Source: Saprospiraceae bacterium
Lineage (GTDB): Bacteria; Bacteroidota; Bacteroidia; Chitinophagales; Saprospiraceae
Direction: 5' to 3'
Assembly (NCBI GenBank): GCA_019634275.1
Contig: JAHQVP010000210.1
Span: 1-41,083 of the forward strand
DNA length: 41,083 nt
A program made the position numbers and the translations under genes. A model generated the notes under the pieces. It was not told the origin of the DNA. It searched no databases and saw nothing but the letters and a program-made list of their open reading frames with translations. Numbering within the stretch: position 1 is the first letter of the stretch; every line of letters starts with the position of its first letter. Below are positions 35,736 to 41,083 of the stretch, one piece after another.

Positions 35736-37121
35736 CTAACGTTTCTCATGAGAAGACATTATCTCTCGTGCATGAAAAAGTAGCTTTTTTTCCTGAAAGG
35801 GAGCCCCTAAAATCTGCAGGCCATAAGGCATTCCAGATTTATTGGTCCACAATGGCAGAGACATTGCCGGAAGACCGGCCAGATTGGCCAAAACGGAGTA
35901 GATATCAGCGAGATAGAGTTCCACTGGGCTTTTTACTTCATCGATACCCCAGGCTACGGAAGGAGACATTGGGAGGATAAGGTAGTCATAGCGATCAAGC
36001 TGTACTTGAAGTTCGTCACGGATAAGTCGCCGAACTTGCTGGGCCTTTCCGAAATATTGATCATAGTAGCCATAGCTTAACACAAAGGTTCCGAGAAGTA
36101 TGCGACGCTTCACTTCGTCACCAAACCCAACAGTTCTGGTTTTGCGATACATGTCATCTAAGCTCTCGGCCTCCTCTGCCCTATAGCCATATCGCACTCC
36201 GTCGTATCGCGAAAGATTGCTGGAAGCCTCAGCAGATGCCAACACATAGTAAGTAGGAATAACGTAATCCAGGAACTCGAAGGCAAAGGTCTCCACAGAT
36301 GCCCCATTGCTTTGCAGGTCGCCCGTCAATTTTTGGATTGATTCTTTGATGTGCGGATCCAAACTTTTATGCTCCAATGCATTTTGCATCAGCCCAATGC
36401 GAGGAGGCTCATCGGTTGCAAAGGGCGTATGATCAGGAGTGTCTATCAAGGTAGCATCATGGTCATCTCTTCCTTTGATGACTTCAAAGACCATTTCTAG
36501 CTGGGATAAATCGTATCCCAAAAGACCGATCTGATCAAAAGATGAACCATAGGCGATCAATCCGTGCCTACTGATCGTTCCATAGGTCGGTTTGAATCCC
36601 ACCACGCCACAAAGTCCTGCTGGTTGTCGTACCGACCCCCCGGTATCAGAAGCCACAGCGACATCACAGGCGCCCACCTGAACAGAAACTGCAGCACCGC
36701 CGGAGGATCCTCCCGGAATCTTGTTGTTGCCGATTGCATTTTTGACCGGACCATAGATGCTGGTGCGATTGTCGGATCCCATGGCAAACTCGTCACAATT
36801 GGTTCGACCAATGATGATGGCGTCGGCTTCCAAAAGTCGTTCGACGACGGTTGCACTGTACACACTCCGAAAGCCATCTAATATCTTACTACAGGCGGTT
36901 AAGGAGTGGCCTTGATAAGCGATCACATCTTTGATCGAAACTATGACACCAAAGAGGGCACCTAGTGATCCACCTTCCGACTTTTTCTTGTCCAGCACCT
37001 GGGCTCTCTGCAGTGCTTCTTCTGCGAAGAGCTCTACGAAAGCATTTCGGTCACGATGCTGCTCGGCATTCGCCAATGCAATTCTCGTCCGTTCTACGCA
37101 GGTCGTTCCCTTCAGTGCCAT
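35736..37121 (-). CDS. gatA: Amidotransferase subunit A (GatA-like, amidase signature family)
   Basis: Glutaminase/amidase subunit that supplies ammonia to convert misacylated Glu-tRNA(Gln) or Asp-tRNA(Asn). The amidase catalytic triad is complete: Lys64 (VSIKDVIA), cis-Ser139 (PGGSSGGAA) and nucleophile Ser163 (ASDTGGSVRQPAG), with the same spacing as in the S. aureus enzyme but an N-terminus about 15 residues shorter. Length is 461 aa. It starts 3 bases after the hisS stop. gatB and gatC are not in the window, so a stand-alone amidase is a lesser possibility; motifs such as NCDEFAMGSDN favour GatA. Confidence 0.92.
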   Translation of the reverse strand: MALKGTTCVERTRIALANAEQHRDRNAFVELFAEEALQRAQVLDKKKSEGGSLGALFGVIVSIKDVIAYQGHSLTACSKILDGFRSVYSATVVERLLEADAIIIGRTNCDEFAMGSDNRTSIYGPVKNAIGNNKIPGGSSGGAAVSVQVGACDVAVASDTGGSVRQPAGLCGVVGFKPTYGTISRHGLIAYGSSFDQIGLLGYDLSQLEMVFEVIKGRDDHDATLIDTPDHTPFATDEPPRIGLMQNALEHKSLDPHIKESIQKLTGDLQSNGASVETFAFEFLDYVIPTYYVLASAEASSNLSRYDGVRYGYRAEEAESLDDMYRKTRTVGFGDEVKRRILLGTFVLSYGYYDQYFGKAQQVRRLIRDELQVQLDRYDYLILPMSPSVAWGIDEVKSPVELYLADIYSVLANLAGLPAMSLPLWTNKSGMPYGLQILGAPFQEKKLLFHAREIMSSHEKR

Positions 37122-37124
37122 CGA

Positions 37125-38462
37125 TTACCTGGTCACTTCTTCAAGAAAATGCTCAAATGAGAGAATCTGCTGATCTCCGTCTTCCATCTTCTTCCATACC
37201 AACAGATTTGGGTCTTCCTCCAACCCCACCAACACTACGTTGGGTACGTTAAGAGCATGGGCATACTTAAGCTGCTTCTTGAGCTTTTGGATGTCGGGAT
37301 GTACGGAGCATGTGATGCCCAGTTTGCGCAGGCTTGATGCCATTGCAAAGGCTTTTTCTAATGCTGCCTCATCCATGCCTACAAGCAGAAACTGAAGTGT
37401 AGATTCCAATGATTCTGGAAATTTGGCAAGTTCCACCATAATGTCATAGATGCGCTCCACGCCAAAAGATATGCCTACTCCCGACAGCCCAGGCATACCA
37501 AAAACACTTGTCAGGTCGGCGTATCGTCCGCCTCCCAGGATGCTTCCCATCTGTGCTTCTGTGGCGCGCACTTCAAAAATGCAGCCGGTGTAATAGTTGA
37601 GACCTCGTGCTAGTGTTGTATCGACTACCAAGGCATTATGGAGGTGCTCTTGCTTAAGGTAAGACTGGACCGTCTGCAGTTCTGCTATCCCTTCAGCACC
37701 TACAGGATCTCCGGCAAGCACGCTACCCAATTCGTCAACAGGCAGACGGAAGTGTGCTTCGATTTCCTGACACTGTTGTTGGGTAAATCCCCGCTTTTGA
37801 AGATCTTGGTGCACACCCGACCAGCCGATCTTACTCAACTTATCTACCGATGTGGTCATCTCCATCACACGGTCAGCAATCACCACTACATGGGCGATGC
37901 CACTTAATATCTTTCTCGAGTTTAATAAAATCTCGACCTGGAGTCCCAATGCGCTAAATACCCGATCAATTAATGTGATGAATTCTGCCTCGAGTAAAAG
38001 GGACTCACTGCCGATGGCGTCGGCATCGCATTGGTAAAATTCTCTATAGCGTCCTTTTTGAGGTCGATCTGCTCGCCACACGGGCTGTATCTGGTAGCGC
38101 TTAAATGGAAGGACGAGTTCGTTTCGATGCATCACCACGAAACGGGCAAAAGGCACCGTGAGATCATAGCGCAACCCCCGACTGGCAATCGAAGGTGTCA
38201 ATGCGCCGCTGTTTTTATTTTCGAGTGCTTCTATGTCGGCTTTGCGCAAAAAATCCCCACTGTTGAGCACTTTGAATAGCAGCCGATCCCCTTCTTCACC
38301 GTACTTCCCTGTGAGGGTGCTTAAGTTCTCCAGAACCGGGGTTTCAATGGGCGAAAAGCCAAACAACTCAAACTGTTCTTGGATAATATTAAAGATGTAA
38401 GCACGTCGTGCTACTTCGTGAGGTAGAAAATCACGTGTCCCTTTTGGAATGGAAGGCTTCAT
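37125..38462 (-). CDS. hisS: Histidyl-tRNA synthetase
   Basis: Class II synthetase that charges tRNA-His. It starts with the typical KPSIPKGTRDFLPHE and carries motif 2 (RPQKGRYREFYQCDADAIG), the histidine-binding LARGLNYYTGCIFEV and motif 3 (GVGISFGVERIYDI). The C-terminal anticodon-binding domain (FLLVGMDEAALEKAF onwards) completes a normal 445-aa protein. It is tightly spaced between pheS (8 bases) and gatA (3 bases), so the three genes form one unit. Confidence 0.97.
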   Translation of the reverse strand: MKPSIPKGTRDFLPHEVARRAYIFNIIQEQFELFGFSPIETPVLENLSTLTGKYGEEGDRLLFKVLNSGDFLRKADIEALENKNSGALTPSIASRGLRYDLTVPFARFVVMHRNELVLPFKRYQIQPVWRADRPQKGRYREFYQCDADAIGSESLLLEAEFITLIDRVFSALGLQVEILLNSRKILSGIAHVVVIADRVMEMTTSVDKLSKIGWSGVHQDLQKRGFTQQQCQEIEAHFRLPVDELGSVLAGDPVGAEGIAELQTVQSYLKQEHLHNALVVDTTLARGLNYYTGCIFEVRATEAQMGSILGGGRYADLTSVFGMPGLSGVGISFGVERIYDIMVELAKFPESLESTLQFLLVGMDEAALEKAFAMASSLRKLGITCSVHPDIQKLKKQLKYAHALNVPNVVLVGLEEDPNLLVWKKMEDGDQQILSFEHFLEEVTR

Positions 38463-38470
38463 GTAAATTC

Positions 38471-39508
38471 TTAGAAGGCGGACTTAAATTGACGTAAAAA
38501 GCGGACGTCATTTTCGTACAGGTGTCTGATGTCCGAGATTTTGTACTTCCTCATGGCCTGGCGTTCTAAGCCCATACCGAATGCGAAACCACTGTACTTT
38601 TCTGAATCGATTCCACAAAGGTCCAGTACATTGGGATCTACCATACCACAGCCCATGATTTCTAACCAACCGGTCCCCTTGGTCATGCGGTAGTCTTCGT
38701 CCGTCTTCAGGCCCCAGTAGACGTCCATCTCAGCACTGGGTTCAGTAAAAGGAAAGTAACTGGGTCGCAGTCTGAATTTTACTCCCTCGCCATACAACTC
38801 GCGGGCAAAATGAAATAGTACTTGCTTCATGTCGGCAAAGGACACGTCTTCATCTACGTACAGACCTTCCACTTGGTGAAATTGGCAGTGAGCGCGAGCA
38901 GAAATGGTTTCATTTCGATAAACCCTCCCTGGTGAAATTATGCGAATGGGAGGTTGCTTATCTTCCATTTCGTGCACTTGCACGGTAGACGTTTGTGATC
39001 GCAAAACCCGAGAAGGATCAAACTTCAGATAATACGTATCTGTCATGTCCCGAGCGGGATGGTCTTCAGGAGTGTTGAGCGCAGTAAAATTATGCCACTC
39101 GTCTTCGATCTCCCGATTTTCTACCACTTGAAAACCTAATCTTTCGAAGATCTGTACAATTTGATTTAGGACAATGGACACGGGATGACGGGCTCCAACT
39201 GGAGTGGGATATCCCGGAGCAGTGAGATCAATATGAGCGCCTTCTTGGGCACGATTATTTTGGGAGAGCGACTTCTCTATCTCTGCATATTTCTCTTCTG
39301 CTCTTTGCTTGGTTTTATTTAAGAGCAGGCCAAATGCCTTCCTTTGATCCGCCTCGACGTCCCTCATTTTTGCAAACAAGGGTTTGATACGGTTCTTACT
39401 CCCAAGGTATGCGATTCGGAAGGCCTCCAATTCTTCAGTACTGGACACATTGGTCGACTCGATCTCGGCCAGTAAGGCATCGACTTCGGAGAAGAATTTT
39501 TCAGACAT
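38471..39508 (-). CDS. pheS: Phenylalanyl-tRNA synthetase alpha subunit
   Basis: Catalytic subunit of the heterotetrameric PheRS, 345 aa. An N-terminal helical coiled-coil arm (up to ~residue 90, AYLGSKNRIKPLFAKM) is followed by GYPTPVGARHPV, motif 2 (RVYRNETISARAHCQFHQVEG) and motif 3 (GFAFGMGLERQAMRKYKI). All family landmarks are present. It is the first gene of the minus-strand synthetase/amidotransferase unit. pheT, which encodes the beta subunit, is not adjacent, as is common in Bacteroidota. Divergent from the O-antigen ligase-like gene. Confidence 0.97.
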   Translation of the reverse strand: MSEKFFSEVDALLAEIESTNVSSTEELEAFRIAYLGSKNRIKPLFAKMRDVEADQRKAFGLLLNKTKQRAEEKYAEIEKSLSQNNRAQEGAHIDLTAPGYPTPVGARHPVSIVLNQIVQIFERLGFQVVENREIEDEWHNFTALNTPEDHPARDMTDTYYLKFDPSRVLRSQTSTVQVHEMEDKQPPIRIISPGRVYRNETISARAHCQFHQVEGLYVDEDVSFADMKQVLFHFARELYGEGVKFRLRPSYFPFTEPSAEMDVYWGLKTDEDYRMTKGTGWLEIMGCGMVDPNVLDLCGIDSEKYSGFAFGMGLERQAMRKYKISDIRHLYENDVRFLRQFKSAF

Positions 39509-39519
39509 CCTGGATTGGC

Positions 39520-39549
39520 TTGATTAAAGGCGATAAAGGTATAATTTTA
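39520..39549 (+). promoter_or_regulatory. Candidate promoter of the O-antigen ligase-like gene
   Basis: TTG (39520-39522), 19 bases, then TAATTTTA (39542-39549), one mismatch from TAnnTTTG. It would give a leader of about 30 bases before the GTG start. Plausible but weaker than the two exact promoters. Confidence 0.4.
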
Positions 39550-39585
39550 TGCCTAAGCCTTCTTCTCAGGCATTAATTCTAGCCG

Positions 39586-40830
39586 GTGCAACCGACCAAT
39601 AAAATCTCTGATTCTGATCGATGGCTATTGGGCATCGCGCTGCTTTTCCAGGTGGCCATTTTGTACTCCACCTTCTTGCTCTCTTTGTCCATGTTTGCAC
39701 TGGGAGCGCTGGTTTTTTGGCAATACCGACATAAAGGTGAATCTTTTCTCTTTGGCTTGCGTGCGTTTTGGCGTCACCCGATCTGGTGGGTCATTACGGT
39801 GCACTTTTTTATCGTTTTGCTTGGTGGTTATTATTCGGATGATACAGAGTTTTGGCTCAGTCGCCTGCGCCTCAAGACGCCCTTCCTGCTACTTCCGATG
39901 GCATTTTTTCTCTTGCCACGTATAGCTCAACGTACATACCACTTGTTGTTTTATCAATTGTTGCTGGTGATGACTTTAAGTGCCATTCCAGTTTTGGTAC
40001 ACCTTGTTATCAATCTTGGCGAATTCAAGATGTTGCTGTTGCAAGGGCAGCACCTGCCTCTTCCAGGAAACCATATTCGTTATAGCCTGCTCATCAGCAT
40101 GGCATGTGTAGCGGGCGTGCGATTGTGGCAACTTGGATTTATCTGCAAATACCGGTGGGAGCCCATGGTGCAGCTGGGATGTAGTATTCTCCTGTTTTGC
40201 TTTAGCCATCTAGTAGCCGTGCGCAGTGGGCTTGTTACCCTATACCTATCACTGCTTGTGCTGGTAATCCTCCACTTCATGGAATATCGGGGCCGTATCT
40301 CGTTGTTGATTGCACTCGCCATATTGCTCATCGCTCCCATAGCAAGCTACCTGACGCTCCCAAGCATCAAACATAAGATCGCGTATACATTGGAGGATCT
40401 TGACAATGTGCAGCATGGAGTTTGGAATGCATATTCCGATGCTGAGCGCCTGATTTCCATCAAAGGAGGATTGGAGTTGGCTCGACGCAATCCTTTGCTT
40501 GGCGTAGGATCCGGTGATCTAAGAAGGGAGATGCGCCAGTACTTTCTTACTGAACATAATGCCGGGCACTACTTACTGCCTCATAACCAATACATATCGC
40601 TGCTTGCAGGTGCAGGCATCGTCGGTTTGCTCTTATTCTTAATTGCTGTGGGCTGGCCTGTTTATCGGTGCCGAGATGATGCTTTTCTACTCCTGTTTAG
40701 CGTGATTGTGCTCACCTCAATGTTGGTCGAAAATACATTGGAATCCTCGATGGGCATTGCCCTCTACATTTTCTATCTGTGCGCTGGATTAAATGTGCAC
40801 AGGGCAGTGCCGGTTTGGTCAGATCCCTAA
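39586..40830 (+). CDS. O-antigen ligase / Wzy-polymerase family membrane protein
   Basis: Polytopic inner-membrane protein of 414 aa with about ten to twelve hydrophobic helices. The Wzy_C/WaaL-type signature is near the C-terminal third: GVGSGDLRREMRQYF then NAGHYLLPHNQYISLLAGAGIVG, the periplasmic loop thought to act in glycan transfer. It could join O-antigen to lipid A or polymerise an exported polysaccharide. No other glycan genes are adjacent. Start is GTG 39586: an in-frame TAG lies just upstream and the first ATG is within the first helix. The stop overlaps the convergent rhomboid gene by a few bases. Confidence 0.88.
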   Translation: MQPTNKISDSDRWLLGIALLFQVAILYSTFLLSLSMFALGALVFWQYRHKGESFLFGLRAFWRHPIWWVITVHFFIVLLGGYYSDDTEFWLSRLRLKTPFLLLPMAFFLLPRIAQRTYHLLFYQLLLVMTLSAIPVLVHLVINLGEFKMLLLQGQHLPLPGNHIRYSLLISMACVAGVRLWQLGFICKYRWEPMVQLGCSILLFCFSHLVAVRSGLVTLYLSLLVLVILHFMEYRGRISLLIALAILLIAPIASYLTLPSIKHKIAYTLEDLDNVQHGVWNAYSDAERLISIKGGLELARRNPLLGVGSGDLRREMRQYFLTEHNAGHYLLPHNQYISLLAGAGIVGLLLFLIAVGWPVYRCRDDAFLLLFSVIVLTSMLVENTLESSMGIALYIFYLCAGLNVHRAVPVWSDP

Positions 40831-41083
40831 GGGTATTGCACCAGTGCAAATCGCTTGGCATGAGCGCGGTGCAAAAGTCCAAACAGAACCCCAGCTGCAA
40901 ATCCCCCGATGTGGGCCCACCAGGCGGTACCTCCCTCATTCGCATCGATTCCGATGTTTTGGAATCCGCTGAAGAGCTGCATCGCAATCCACAAGCCCAG
41001 GAAGATCAGGGCGGGCATTTTGATCTGGCGCAAGATGATCAGTAAAAAGACGAAGACTTTTACCCGGGAAGTGGGAAACATCA
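40827..41083 (-). CDS. Rhomboid-family intramembrane protease, C-terminal part (cut by window edge)
   Basis: Only the last ~84 residues are inside the window; the frame stays open to the edge. The pattern FPTSRVKVFVFLL, KMPALIFLGLWIAMQLFSG, then GGTAWWAHIGGFAAGVLFGLL is typical of rhomboid proteases, and the His of AHIGGF corresponds to the second member of the Ser-His dyad. The catalytic GxSG serine would lie beyond the edge. The Met in the ORF track is internal, not the start. Confidence 0.85.
   Translation of the reverse strand, partial: MFPTSRVKVFVFLLIILRQIKMPALIFLGLWIAMQLFSGFQNIGIDANEGGTAWWAHIGGFAAGVLFGLLHRAHAKRFALVQYP

Noticed and set aside
1-41083. CRISPR arrays, transposases, prophage or integron signatures
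   Set aside because: No direct-repeat arrays, recombinase motifs or phage-like gene runs were seen on either strand.

Overview
The window looks like a chromosomal segment from a free-living, aerobic Bacteroidota, possibly Saprospirales-like. Four things suggest this. It has a type IX secretion plug protein (DUF5103 family) and a PF14905-type TonB-dependent receptor with an N-terminal carboxypeptidase-regulatory-like domain. Shine-Dalgarno sequences are few. Two promoters carry the phylum-specific -7 element TACATTTG with a TTG 19-20 bases upstream. The genus is inference. Nearly all of the DNA is ordinary, densely packed protein-coding sequence. I saw no insertion sequence, prophage, CRISPR array or clear pseudogene.

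Layout. 1-3 kb: an outer-membrane beta-barrel, an alkyladenine DNA glycosylase and the T9SS plug protein. 3-6.5 kb: an operon of TolC, HlyD-type adaptor and DUF2064 glycosyltransferase-like genes with no transporter pump gene. 6.5-9.5 kb (minus): bacilliredoxin, gamma-glutamyltransferase lipoprotein and class IV aminotransferase. 9.6-11.2 kb: quinolinate synthase and a small lipoprotein. 11.2-14.1 kb: two inositol-dehydrogenase-like oxidoreductases followed by myo-inositol oxygenase, probably an inositol-to-glucuronate cassette. 14.1-15.4 kb (minus): a PfkB sugar kinase and a cupin.

15.5-18.1 kb (minus): an OPT-family transporter translationally coupled to a DUF2461 gene. 18.3-22 kb: an HGSNAT/DUF5009-type membrane protein, a membrane-anchored LytTR regulator, an unrecognised secreted protein and a TPR protein. 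22.1-26.6 kb (minus): response regulator, histidine kinase and TonB-dependent receptor in one operon, ending in a strong terminator. 26.7-29 kb: a secreted ChbG/YdjC-type deacetylase and a serine hydrolase. 29.1 kb: tRNA-Asn(GTT) with its own promoter and terminator. 29.3-33.2 kb: a lipoprotein with DUF1080 and PA14 domains, overlapped by a glucose/sorbosone-dehydrogenase-like propeller with a C-terminal blue-copper domain.

33.3-34.2 kb: two tandem Hsp20 chaperones behind a leader with nested inverted repeats. 34.3-39.5 kb (minus): pheS, hisS and gatA, tightly spaced, then an MltD-like lytic transglycosylase with its own promoter. 39.6-41 kb: an O-antigen ligase-like polymerase, and at the edge the C-terminal part of a rhomboid protease.

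The parts most worth following are the dual-dehydrogenase plus MIOX inositol cassette, the DUF1080/PA14 plus propeller-cupredoxin pair, the receptor operon led by its own two-component system, and the structured hsp20 leader. All calls come from reading motifs and context; no database search was possible.
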